DNA from: JBDRED01 sp043820025 [NCBI: Elusimicrobiota bacterium]
GTDB taxonomy: Bacteria; RUG730; JBDRED01
Assembly (NCBI GenBank): GCA_043820025.1
Contig: JBDRED010000013.1
Coordinates: 1 to 13,744, forward strand
Length of the DNA stretch: 13,744 nt
Reading direction: 5' to 3'
The position numbers and the translations under genes were made by a program. Shown in pieces: positions 7,008-13,619 of the stretch. Each line of letters begins with the position of its first letter. The stretch's first letter is position 1. The notes beneath the pieces were generated by a model. It searched no databases and was not told the origin of the DNA. It saw nothing but the letters and a program-made list of their open reading frames with translations.

Positions 7008-7910
7008 TTAGTTCTTGCTCAAATACTCAAATATCGCTATTACCGCTTTTGCTCCTTCGCCGCACGCTACAATAATCTGTTTCCCGGGCACACTCGTTGC
7101 ATCGCCGGCAGAATATATTCCCTCGACAGAAGTCTCACATTTACAATTAACTTGTAATTCTCCCGACTCATTTTTTTTAATTTCTTTAATAAAATCCACA
7201 GCAGGCGCAGAACCAATCTCAATAAATATGCCCTGAACTGCTATATCCCGCTTCGCTCCACCGTCACTAGATATGGTTATGCCTGTAACAAACTTTTCTC
7301 CGGAAATTTTTTCAACCTTTGCTTTATTAATTACTTCCACCTTTGCGCTGCTTAATGCCTTTTCAGTCATTACAGGATCAGCGCGCAAAGCGTCAGCAGT
7401 ATCAATCAAATATATCTTATTTGCTATTGGCAAAAGCTGGAGCGCAGCATCAAGCGCAGAATTACCTCCACCAATAACCGCCACATCCTGATCAGCATAT
7501 AAAGGCCCGTCGCATGTAGCGCAATACGCAACCCCTTTATTCGCATATTCCTTTTCTCCCGGAACATTCAAAAGCCGCGGCACTCTTCCGGAAGCTATAA
7601 GAACAGTTTTGCTTATATATTCGTTCTTATTGGTTTTAATGTAAATTCCATCGCTCTTTTTTTCAATAGAAATAACTTTCTCTGATAATAGATTAATACC
7701 AAATTGTTTTATATGCTCTTCAAATTTCTTCGCTATGTCTGCGCCGCTTATAAACTGATATCCTGTGTAATTTTCCACATTATTTGTCCACAGCGTTTGT
7801 CCGCCAATATTTTCTGAAATAACGGCAAATTTCATCTTCCTTCGCGCCGCATATATGCTTGCAGTTATCCCCGCAGGCCCGCCTCCGATAATCATTAAAT
7901 CATATTTCAT
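7008..7910 (-). CDS. Thioredoxin reductase-like flavoprotein (AhpF-like, lacks the NADPH motif)
   Basis: This 300-residue FAD enzyme transfers electrons from a pyridine nucleotide to a small dithiol protein. The FAD site GGGPAG (9-14), the redox centre CATC (130-133), the nucleotide-binding GGGNSALDAAL (147-157) and the C-terminal FAD motif GIYSAGDATSVPGKQIIVA (264-282) are all intact. In NADPH-dependent TrxB an HRRxxxR motif follows the second glycine loop. Here the segment reads IDTADALRADPVM (169-181), closer to the NADH-using AhpF subunit (which has MKAD at this place), and ENIGGQ near residue 33 is also AhpF-like. The N-terminal AhpF thioredoxin-fold domains are absent. Its ATG overlaps the stop of the upstream glutaredoxin gene (ATGA), so the two are translationally coupled and are very likely redox partners, like the Cp34/Cp9 pair of Clostridium pasteurianum. 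Confidence 0.88.
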   Translation of the reverse strand: MKYDLMIIGGGPAGITASIYAARRKMKFAVISENIGGQTLWTNNVENYTGYQFISGADIAKKFEEHIKQFGINLLSEKVISIEKKSDGIYIKTNKNEYISKTVLIASGRVPRLLNVPGEKEYANKGVAYCATCDGPLYADQDVAVIGGGNSALDAALQLLPIANKIYLIDTADALRADPVMTEKALSSAKVEVINKAKVEKISGEKFVTGITISSDGGAKRDIAVQGIFIEIGSAPAVDFIKEIKKNESGELQVNCKCETSVEGIYSAGDATSVPGKQIIVACGEGAKAVIAIFEYLSKN

Positions 7911-8146
7911 TGTATACCTAACTCCTCCTTAATAGCTTCTTTGTTAAATCCAACTATTATTTTCCCGTCAATATCTAATACAGGAACGCCCCTTTGGCCG
8001 GATTTTACAATCATCTCCTTTGCCTTATCCCGCTCATTGCCAACATCGTAATTTGTAAACTCGACATTATTTTCGCTGAGAAAATCTTTTAATCTTATGC
8101 AGAACGGGCATGTTGCCGTTGAATAAACAATAACCTTTTTTGCCAT
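7907..8146 (-). CDS. Glutaredoxin-like protein, YruB family
   Basis: This 79-residue single-domain thioredoxin-fold protein has the dithiol active site TCPFC (Cys13, Cys16) and the cis-proline stretch SGQRGVPVLDIDGKIIVGF. The latter is characteristic of YruB-family glutaredoxin-like proteins and close to NrdH redoxins, which are reduced by flavoprotein reductases rather than by glutathione. The ATG at 8146 has GGAGG five bases upstream; an in-frame TTG four codons earlier would sit on top of that ribosome binding site and is rejected. The stop overlaps the start of the flavoprotein gene by four bases. The natural reading is that the flavoprotein reduces this protein, which then reduces cytoplasmic targets such as a peroxidase or ribonucleotide reductase, neither of which is in this window. 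Confidence 0.92.
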   Translation of the reverse strand: MAKKVIVYSTATCPFCIRLKDFLSENNVEFTNYDVGNERDKAKEMIVKSGQRGVPVLDIDGKIIVGFNKEAIKEELGIQ

Positions 8147-8191
8147 AGCAACCTCCAAAAAAACTAAACTGTTTTATGATTTTTTACTGAT

Positions 8192-8209
8192 AAAGAATTA
8201 ATATTCTTT
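8192..8209. promoter_or_regulatory. AT-rich inverted repeat upstream of the glutaredoxin gene
   Basis: AAAGAAT and ATTCTTT are perfect inverted complements separated by TAAT. The repeat lies 46-63 bases upstream of the glutaredoxin ATG, where an operator would be expected. It could equally be a chance palindrome in AT-rich DNA, and no recognisable -10/-35 pair was found beside it. Confidence 0.25.
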
Positions 8210-8265
8210 TATTTATAATTACATTTTTTTTTGATTATGTCTATCAGGAATTGCGAACAACTAAA

Positions 8266-9165
8266 TTAGAACTCATATCCTAAACTTATTCTATGTGTTG
8301 ATTCGAAGAAAGAAGAAGGAACAAAGGCATAATTAAGATTTATCTTCTTATGAATAATCCCAAAACCGGTATGCAGTTTTAAGTCTTCCATATTAATTTT
8401 ATATCCGCAGTTAATAGAAAAATTATTATAAACCATCTCTATTCCAATATCGGTTACGCCTGCGCCTTCGTTCAAACTGTATGAATAACCAACAGCGGGC
8501 ATTAAAGATATTGAATTTAGCTCAAAAACTTTATTCAAACCGCAATACAATATAGCCGGAAGAGGATCTTCCTTCTCTACATAAGCGCTCGCCTTACCGA
8601 GATTATTTAGGCTTAAAGCAGCATTCATATCGTCTTGCAGAGTATATAATAGGCCCAGATCAACCGCATTGGCATTAGCGCTAACCTGACGAGCAATCGT
8701 GCTGTCTATATGTTTAACACTAATTCCCACGGATAATTTTTCCTTTAGCTTTCTTGCATACGTAATCATTAACAGCGAATCTTTTTGAGCAGGAACCTTT
8801 TCAGTCTCAACATCATTATCATTTATCCAATTCAAATCCATTGTGCCTGCGTCGTAGAACATACCTGTAACCGAAATACACCCGTTCTTAAGAGGCTGAG
8901 CATAAATAAATCCTCCGAGCGTGTCTTTCACAAACCCAAACTCAGAGCTTACATACAGCCTTTTATTGTCATTTTCCGATATCAGCGAAGGATTATAAAA
9001 AATGCCGCTTAAATCTCTTCCCGTGAGAGACGTAGCTGCAATAGACCTGAATCTGGGAGACTGCACCTTTTTGAGCGTTACCCATCCTGCATCCCCAAGC
9101 TTTGCAAAGGCGTTTCCGCCGCAAAACGCAAATATTAAACTTACTAGTATTATGTTCTTTTTCAT
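8266..9165 (-). CDS. PorV/UPF0164-like outer-membrane beta-barrel protein
   Basis: The 299-residue product has a Sec signal peptide (MKKNIILVSLIFAFCGGNAFA, predicted cleavage after Ala21). The body of alternating strands ends in an aromatic residue (ISLGYEF), the usual C-terminal signal for insertion by the BAM machinery. The early stretch SIAATSLTGRDLSGIFYNPSLIS and the later GISVKHIDSTIARQ and DLGLLYTL, with SLNNLGK, match PorV/PorQ-type (UPF0164) barrels. PorV is a shuttle component of type IX secretion in Bacteroidota, but this wider family also occurs in phyla lacking that system, where its role is unknown. The start is an ATG with AAGG seven bases upstream. The gene follows the propeller gene after 90 bases without a clear terminator and is probably co-transcribed with it. 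No other type IX secretion component is visible. Confidence 0.75.
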   Translation of the reverse strand: MKKNIILVSLIFAFCGGNAFAKLGDAGWVTLKKVQSPRFRSIAATSLTGRDLSGIFYNPSLISENDNKRLYVSSEFGFVKDTLGGFIYAQPLKNGCISVTGMFYDAGTMDLNWINDNDVETEKVPAQKDSLLMITYARKLKEKLSVGISVKHIDSTIARQVSANANAVDLGLLYTLQDDMNAALSLNNLGKASAYVEKEDPLPAILYCGLNKVFELNSISLMPAVGYSYSLNEGAGVTDIGIEMVYNNFSINCGYKINMEDLKLHTGFGIIHKKINLNYAFVPSSFFESTHRISLGYEF

Positions 9166-9255
9166 CTTATTGCCTTTGTCCTATATAATAACTTAAAACT
9201 AAAATTTACACTTTGCCGGACCGGGTTATAATTCTTCTGATTTCTGTATTCTATC

Positions 9256-11733
9256 TTACCTGACTACCGCTGCCTTTTTATAATCCTTTACTCCATCGCC
9301 CTCGACATGAATAAGATAGATTCCGCTCGCAATATTCTGCGGCGTCCATGTTATCCATATATCATCGCCCTGCTCAGGCGTTTTAGTAAACTCCTCTATC
9401 AATTCACCTGCGAGATTAAAAATCTTTATCTCATACTCTTTACCAATATAATCAGAAGGAGCCCTGTCAGGCCTAAAGATAATTGCTACTCTGTCTCCTT
9501 TGCTCGAGTTAAGAACGCCCTTCATAGCAGCAGTCGACGCTTCAGAGATCAGCTTTACCTTCTTAGATTCAGGCGTCTTTACTGTAACGCTCTTTCCTCC
9601 GGCCCCTAATGTAATATCGATCTCAGCAGGAGATATATCTGCGCTTGAATATGCGCCTGTAAAATTCCAGCCGCTGACGCTTTGTTCTATTATTGCAGAT
9701 CTATCTTCAGGAGAGAATCCATAATTCTTCTTCGTAACAGTAACTGTATGATAACCATACCCAATCCCTGTCAATTCATAGTTTCCACTCACATCAGTAT
9801 ATGTTGTCTTAGATGTTTTTCCTGTTAACACAACTGTCGCGCCCTCTATTGCGCGGCCGTTCACATCGCTGACCTTGCCTTTGATATACTTATTGTGCAG
9901 CGCGCTATACGCAAACTTACTCACTCCGTTTGAAGTCCCTACCCAAAGATTCCCGTCTTTGTCTATAGCAAGGCTCAGCACTACCCTGTTTACAAGCCCG
10001 TCATCCGGAGAATATAATGTCCATTCATTTCCATCATACTTGCTGGCTCCATAACTTGAGCCTGCCCATATATTTCCGCCTGCATCTCCCACTACTGCGC
10101 GGACATAATACAAATCCTTGTTGTCATTGTACGAATGGTTTGTCCAGGAAGAACCATTAAACTTACTGACCCCCATCTTTGTTCCAAACCATGCATTGCC
10201 ATCTTTATCGACACATGCTGAATATACATCATTATCCACAAGCCCGCTGCTCGTTGTATATGAACTCCATCCTGTGTCAGACCTATACCTGCTTACGCCC
10301 TGGTCTGTAGCAAACCATTTGTAACCATCATACAGGGCGCCGCTAAAGTTTTCAGACGCAGCGCCGCGAATCTTATCGCTTATAAGTCCGCCGCTTGTGC
10401 TTGAATTTGTGTAGCTTGACCACATAGTGCTATAACTGCTTACGCCATTTTCTGTGGCAGTCCATAACCAACCATATTTATCCTGAATTATATCCTTTAC
10501 ATAATTATCAGATAACTTACTGTTTGATGTCGTTGATGTATACCAAACGCTTCCATTAAAACTATTAATACCCCCGCTTGACCCGCACCACATAATACCA
10601 TTGTCATCTACAAATACAGAATGAACATTATTATTCGCCAAGCCGCTGTTAGATGTATTGTATGTAACCCAGCTGGACGCTGTAACATCAAAGCTCGACA
10701 CGCCATCCGAAGTGGCAAACCATATCTTACCTGTAGTTGTATCCGCAAAAACATCATACACATAATTTCCGCAAATAGTATCTGCGTCAAAATAACGAGT
10801 AAATGCGCCGTCGTATTTTCTAAGCCCGCTCTCAGACCCAATCCATGTATTCCCGCTTGCGTCTATTGCAATGCCATAAACCTCTCTGCCTGCCAATGTA
10901 TTATTAAAGTTTGTCCAGCTGGATGTTGCAACCACAAACCTTGTTGCTCCGCCATCCCTCAAACCAAACCACAACGTACCGCTCTTGCTGTCAATAGAAT
11001 GCACCCTGTTTTCGCCTAACCCGCCGCTTGTATTTGTGATATTATAGGATGCCCACCCGCTAGAGCCATTGTATTTACCAACGCCATCATCAGTTCCAAT
11101 CCACACATTACCACTGCTGTCTACCTCAACAGCATGAATATTATCTCCGACTATCGTAGGACTGCTGAAAGAAACCCAGTTTGCGCCGTCAAATTTATTA
11201 AGCTTATCGTCAGTTCCTATCCACTTATTATTACTTGCATCAACTGCAATAGCTGAAACATAATCGCTGGTTAACTGACTATTCGATTTATTATAAGTCG
11301 TCCAAACACTTCCGTCATACTTCACTATGCCTTTTCCATCTGATCCAAACCACAATACAGAGCCTTCGACGGCTATAGCGCAAATTCCGCTTTGTATGTA
11401 TCCGTTATCTGTATAGTCTATCCAATTTGTTCCGTCGAACTTAAGAAGCCCGTCATTAGTTCCAACCCATAAATCACCGCCGGAATCTTTTGCCAATGCC
11501 TTTATTGCATTGCTATTTAAGCCATCCTTTGTCGTATACTTAATAAATGTTTTATTGGTTTTATCCCATTTCATTAAGCCGCCCAATGTGCCGCACCAGA
11601 TAAAATTACCGTCCTCTAATACACATTGCGCCTCATTACCATTTGTATAATTTGTTATGGAATCAGCGAAAAGATACGCAGTATTTAAAATGATAAAAAG
11701 AATAATAAAGATTTGCAGGTTTATTTTTTTCAT
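9256..11733 (-). CDS. Exported 14-blade beta-propeller protein with carboxypeptidase-regulatory-like and FlgD-like C-terminal domains
   Basis: This 825-residue protein starts with a signal peptide (cleavage predicted after Ala23, LFA-DS). Residues about 24-612 contain 14 repeats of about 42 residues, each with a core like DGNLWVGTSNGVSKFDGSNW. These are two-component-regulator propeller (Reg_prop) blades; 14 blades make two seven-bladed propellers, as in the periplasmic sensor of hybrid two-component systems of Bacteroidota. No transmembrane helix, kinase or HTH follows. Instead residues about 616-696 form a carboxypeptidase-regulatory-like beta-sandwich (GKVSDVNGRAIEGATVVL, DVSGNYELTGI), and about 764-825 a FlgD-like Ig fold (YEIKIFNLAGELI, IASGIYLIHVEG, KKAAVVR). 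Such a C-terminus is often a surface-sorting or anchoring domain. The product is therefore probably a secreted or surface binding protein. The ATG at 11733 has GAGAG about six bases upstream. It is transcribed divergently from the LolA-like gene. Confidence 0.85.
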   Translation of the reverse strand: MKKINLQIFIILFIILNTAYLFADSITNYTNGNEAQCVLEDGNFIWCGTLGGLMKWDKTNKTFIKYTTKDGLNSNAIKALAKDSGGDLWVGTNDGLLKFDGTNWIDYTDNGYIQSGICAIAVEGSVLWFGSDGKGIVKYDGSVWTTYNKSNSQLTSDYVSAIAVDASNNKWIGTDDKLNKFDGANWVSFSSPTIVGDNIHAVEVDSSGNVWIGTDDGVGKYNGSSGWASYNITNTSGGLGENRVHSIDSKSGTLWFGLRDGGATRFVVATSSWTNFNNTLAGREVYGIAIDASGNTWIGSESGLRKYDGAFTRYFDADTICGNYVYDVFADTTTGKIWFATSDGVSSFDVTASSWVTYNTSNSGLANNNVHSVFVDDNGIMWCGSSGGINSFNGSVWYTSTTSNSKLSDNYVKDIIQDKYGWLWTATENGVSSYSTMWSSYTNSSTSGGLISDKIRGAASENFSGALYDGYKWFATDQGVSRYRSDTGWSSYTTSSGLVDNDVYSACVDKDGNAWFGTKMGVSKFNGSSWTNHSYNDNKDLYYVRAVVGDAGGNIWAGSSYGASKYDGNEWTLYSPDDGLVNRVVLSLAIDKDGNLWVGTSNGVSKFAYSALHNKYIKGKVSDVNGRAIEGATVVLTGKTSKTTYTDVSGNYELTGIGYGYHTVTVTKKNYGFSPEDRSAIIEQSVSGWNFTGAYSSADISPAEIDITLGAGGKSVTVKTPESKKVKLISEASTAAMKGVLNSSKGDRVAIIFRPDRAPSDYIGKEYEIKIFNLAGELIEEFTKTPEQGDDIWITWTPQNIASGIYLIHVEGDGVKDYKKAAVVR

Positions 11734-11765
11734 AATGCTCTCTCTTTAAATGTATTTAGGCTATC

Positions 11766-11794
11766 TTTTTATCAATTAATCGATTATTAGTCAA
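11766..11794 (-). promoter_or_regulatory. Probable promoter of the propeller/barrel operon
   Basis: On the minus strand TTGACT (complement 11789-11794) and TAAAAA (complement 11766-11771) are separated by 17 bases, matching consensus in 5 and 4 of 6 positions. The spacer contains the perfect 10-base palindrome TAATCGATTA (11777-11786). The distance to the ATG is about 32 bases. Confidence 0.4.
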
Positions 11795-11828
11795 ATATTT
11801 TTTACTTTCATTTTCTAAAAAATGGTTA

Positions 11829-11834
11829 TATAAT
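11829..11834 (+). promoter_or_regulatory. Possible -10 element of the LolA-like gene
   Basis: A perfect TATAAT lies 51 bases upstream of the GTG start. No good -35 hexamer is found 16-18 bases further upstream (TTTCAT at 11807-11812 is poor), so this could be an activator-dependent promoter or a chance match in AT-rich DNA. Confidence 0.3.
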
Positions 11835-11885
11835 ATAAAAATATTAAGTGACTTATTAAAATCATTACTTTTTTTTGGAGGCGCT

Positions 11886-12674
11886 GTGAAAAAAATCTTT
11901 TCTTTAATCTTATCTTTATTGATACTTACGTCGCCGGCATTTTCAGAAACATGGCCAAATCTTCTAAAGAAAATTAATAACAAATATGCGGGATTTGAGG
12001 ACCAAATTAAAACAAAAACTATTGAGCAAAGTCTAATAAGCTATACACCGCAAGGCGAAATCAATACTGAAGCTGTATTTTACTCTCAAGGAGACAAATT
12101 CAGAGTAGAAGCAAAGATAGACATGGCAAATCTGCCGCCGCAGATGAAAGGAATGACAACAATCAGCATATTCGACAGCGAAAACATGTGGATTATATCT
12201 CCATTAACAGGTAAAAAGAAAATACCCATAGGACGAAATGACAAACCACAAACAGGCATAGACTGGTGGAAAGAACTTGCAGAAACCGCAAAAATAATCG
12301 GAAACGAAAAGATTGAAAAAAATAATTGTTATGTTATTGACGCAAGCAAAAGCAACAGCGCTTTTACAAAACTTTGGCTGGATGAAAAAGAATTGATTTT
12401 ACGAAAAGCAGAAGGAAACTCCCCGCAGCAAGGAAAGATGCTTTATGAATTTAGCGATTTTAAAATACTAAAAGGATCTTGGAAGGTGCCATACAAAACC
12501 ACAATACACATGAATGAAACAATATCCACAATAGCAACTGTTACAAGCTTTAAGATAAATGAAACCTTTAGAGCTGATTTATTTGATCCATCCAAGATAG
12601 AAAGCACCGGCGGAATGAACATACAAGACATGATTAATATGATGTCAGAATATAAAAAGCAAACCGAACAATAA
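11886..12674 (+). CDS. LolA/LolB-fold periplasmic protein (outer membrane lipoprotein-sorting-like)
   Basis: The 262-residue product begins with GTG at 11886, four bases after GGAGG, and has a signal peptide (MKKIFSLILSLLILTSPAFS, cleavage after Ser20). The mature part has the strand pattern of the LolA/LolB fold: an N-terminal helix (WPNLLKKINNKYAGFEDQI), strands in AVFYSQGDKFRVEAKI and ISIFDSENMWIISPLTGKK, then KLWLDEKELILRKAEGN and YEFSDFKILKGSWKVPYKT. Proteins of this group carry lipoproteins or lipids across the periplasm; many distant members have unknown ligands. At 262 residues it is longer than classic LolA, with a Met-rich tail (GMNIQDMINMMSEYKKQ). It is a lone plus-strand gene ending at a hairpin, so it appears monocistronic. 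The propeller gene is divergent from it. Confidence 0.7.
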   Translation: MKKIFSLILSLLILTSPAFSETWPNLLKKINNKYAGFEDQIKTKTIEQSLISYTPQGEINTEAVFYSQGDKFRVEAKIDMANLPPQMKGMTTISIFDSENMWIISPLTGKKKIPIGRNDKPQTGIDWWKELAETAKIIGNEKIEKNNCYVIDASKSNSAFTKLWLDEKELILRKAEGNSPQQGKMLYEFSDFKILKGSWKVPYKTTIHMNETISTIATVTSFKINETFRADLFDPSKIESTGGMNIQDMINMMSEYKKQTEQ

Positions 12675-12750
12675 TAAATATAGTTATATTTAAGAATGGT
12701 TATAAATTTTTGTTTTTATTGGAATGACTGACAAATTATCCGGACAGAGA

Positions 12751-12778
12751 AACAGCCCCGTTTTTATGCGGGGCTGTT
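12751..12778. terminator. GC-rich hairpin between convergent genes (probable two-way terminator)
   Basis: AACAGCCCCG (12751-12760) and CGGGGCTGTT (12769-12778) form a perfect 10-base stem with an 8-base loop. It stands out sharply from the AT-rich surroundings. It lies 76 bases after the LolA-like stop and 12 bases after the RRM gene stop on the other strand. The trailing T-tracts are modest on both strands (TTATTAGTTT on plus, TTTCTCT on minus). Confidence 0.8.
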
Positions 12779-12790
12779 ATTAGTTTACAC

Positions 12791-13030
12791 TTATCTTTTT
12801 GGTGGTCTTGCTTTATCTATCCTCATTGGACGGCCCTTAAGGTCTTGTCCATTTAAAGCTTCTCTTGCTCTTTCAGCATCATCTTCATTGTTAAATTCAA
12901 CAAAGCCGAATCCTTTACCTTCAATAAGAATAACTTCCTTTAACTCACCATGTGACGCGAAAGCATCACGGAGTTCATCCTGTGTCAGCGAATAACTAAG
13001 ATTGCCAACATACAACTTACACTCTTGCAT
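12791..13030 (-). CDS. RRM-domain RNA-binding protein
   Basis: This 79-residue protein is a single RNA recognition motif, found in many bacteria as a small, often abundant and cold-inducible RNA-binding protein. RNP2 is KLYVGNL (5-11) and RNP1 is KGFGFVEF (39-46), with the aromatic residues that stack on RNA bases in place (Tyr7, Phe41, Phe43). The segment between strands 2 and 3 is very short (VILIEGKGFG): the usual loop of about seven extra residues before RNP1 is missing. The basic tail KARPPKR replaces the longer glycine-rich tail of many cyanobacterial members. The ATG at 13030 has AAGGAG six bases upstream. The gene has a predicted leader of about 110 bases with an inverted repeat, which suggests post-transcriptional control. 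Confidence 0.95.
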   Translation of the reverse strand: MQECKLYVGNLSYSLTQDELRDAFASHGELKEVILIEGKGFGFVEFNNEDDAERAREALNGQDLKGRPMRIDKARPPKR

Positions 13031-13048
13031 TCTATTCTCCTTTAACTC

Positions 13049-13064
13049 TGTCCATTATTGGACA
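13049..13064. repeat. Inverted repeat in the RRM gene leader
   Basis: TGTCCA and TGGACA flank a 4-base spacer (TTAT). The repeat begins 7 bases upstream of the AAGGAG ribosome binding site of the RRM gene, inside the predicted 5' leader. It could act as an RNA hairpin affecting translation or as a protein-binding DNA site. I cannot tell which. Confidence 0.45.
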
Positions 13065-13138
13065 ACTAAAATATCTTTGTTTAATACGCACCTCGTAACC
13101 AATACTATTAACTCAAAGAAGAGATGTTAAAATATCAC

Positions 13139-13150
13139 CTCTTTAAAGAG
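13139..13150. promoter_or_regulatory. Perfect 12-base palindrome at the predicted RRM transcription start
   Basis: CTCTTTAAAGAG is self-complementary and overlaps the edge of the predicted -10 and the expected transcription start of the RRM promoter. A repressor bound here would block leftward transcription. It is a candidate operator only. Confidence 0.4.
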
Positions 13151-13177
13151 TATATACTATTGTCAATATAATTGCAA
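13149..13177 (-). promoter_or_regulatory. Promoter of the RRM gene
   Basis: On the minus strand TTGCAA (complement 13172-13177) and TATACT (complement 13149-13154) are separated by exactly 17 bases, matching sigma-70 consensus in 4 and 5 of 6 positions. Transcription would start near 13142, giving a leader of about 110 bases. Confidence 0.55.
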
Positions 13178-13189
13178 CTAAAAAATGCA

Positions 13190-13218
13190 TTGAAAAATTG
13201 TCATTCTATTATTATAAT
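13190..13218 (+). promoter_or_regulatory. Promoter of the DtxR-family gene
   Basis: TTGAAA (13190-13195) and a perfect TATAAT (13213-13218) are separated by 17 bases, the best sigma-70-type promoter in the window. The expected start near 13225 leaves a leader of under 20 bases containing AGGAG (13231-13235) six bases before the ATG. Confidence 0.7.
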
Positions 13219-13241
13219 GTTTTCAGAAGCAGGAGCCTAAA

Positions 13242-13619
13242 ATGCTAAAAATTTCATCATCATTAGAAAACTATCTTGAAAGTATATTAATGATTCAAAA
13301 GGATCAAAAAAAGACGCGAATAAAGGATATAGCCTCATTTTTAAATGTAAAAGCTCCATCAGTAATAGAGGCTATGGAACACTTAAAGTCAAAAAAACTT
13401 ATAAAACAAGAGCCTTATGGCAGTATTGAGCTCACAAAAGAAGGCGAAAAAACAGCAAAAAAAGTCTATGAAAAGCATTGTATACTTAGAAGATTTTTAA
13501 CACAAGTTCTTCATGTTGATCCAAAAACAGCTGAAATTGACGCATGCAATATGGAACATATTGTCAGCAAACGAACCCTGAATGCAATTCTCAAACACAT
13601 AAAATCAATAAACAAATAA
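13242..13619 (+). CDS. DtxR/MntR-family metal-dependent transcriptional regulator
   Basis: This 125-residue protein has the DtxR winged helix-turn-helix (residues about 4-70; IKDIASFLNVKAPSVIEAMEHL is the HTH) and the metal-binding dimerisation helices (71-125), but no C-terminal SH3-like domain, as in MntR. Position by position against DtxR, Cys102, Glu105 and His106 of the main metal site are present at the same numbers (ACNMEHIVS), and His79 is kept. Met10 is replaced by Asn10, and the second-site residues Glu83 and His98 are replaced by Arg83 and Glu98. The cysteine at 102 is DtxR-like; MntR has Glu there. It most likely senses Fe(II) or Mn(II) and represses uptake genes. The ATG at 13242 has AGGAG six bases upstream. 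It is divergent from the RRM gene, and its stop touches the stop of the TonB-family gene. Confidence 0.88.
   Translation: MLKISSSLENYLESILMIQKDQKKTRIKDIASFLNVKAPSVIEAMEHLKSKKLIKQEPYGSIELTKEGEKTAKKVYEKHCILRRFLTQVLHVDPKTAEIDACNMEHIVSKRTLNAILKHIKSINK

Noticed and set aside
10608-11019. Open frames on both strands inside the propeller gene
   Set aside because: They are by-products of the repeated blade sequence; the main frame has the conserved WIGT/GVxK pattern throughout.
9256-11733. Tandem blade repeats of the propeller gene as a DNA repeat array or CRISPR
   Set aside because: The repetition is at protein level with diverged codons and no constant spacer/repeat structure.
9256-11733. Propeller protein as a hybrid two-component sensor
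   Set aside because: There is no transmembrane helix, histidine kinase, receiver or HTH; the C-terminus is a beta-sandwich and a FlgD-like domain ending the protein.
11756-11983. Minus-strand open frame between the propeller and LolA-like genes
   Set aside because: No ribosome binding site, Lys/Asn/Ile-rich translation, and it overlaps the signal peptide region of the LolA-like gene, which has a strong GGAGG and GTG start.
12675-12692. AT-only palindrome TAAATATA-GT-TATATTTA after the LolA-like gene as terminator
   Set aside because: An AT-only stem with a 2-base loop is weak and expected by chance here; the GC-rich hairpin at 12751-12778 is the better terminator.
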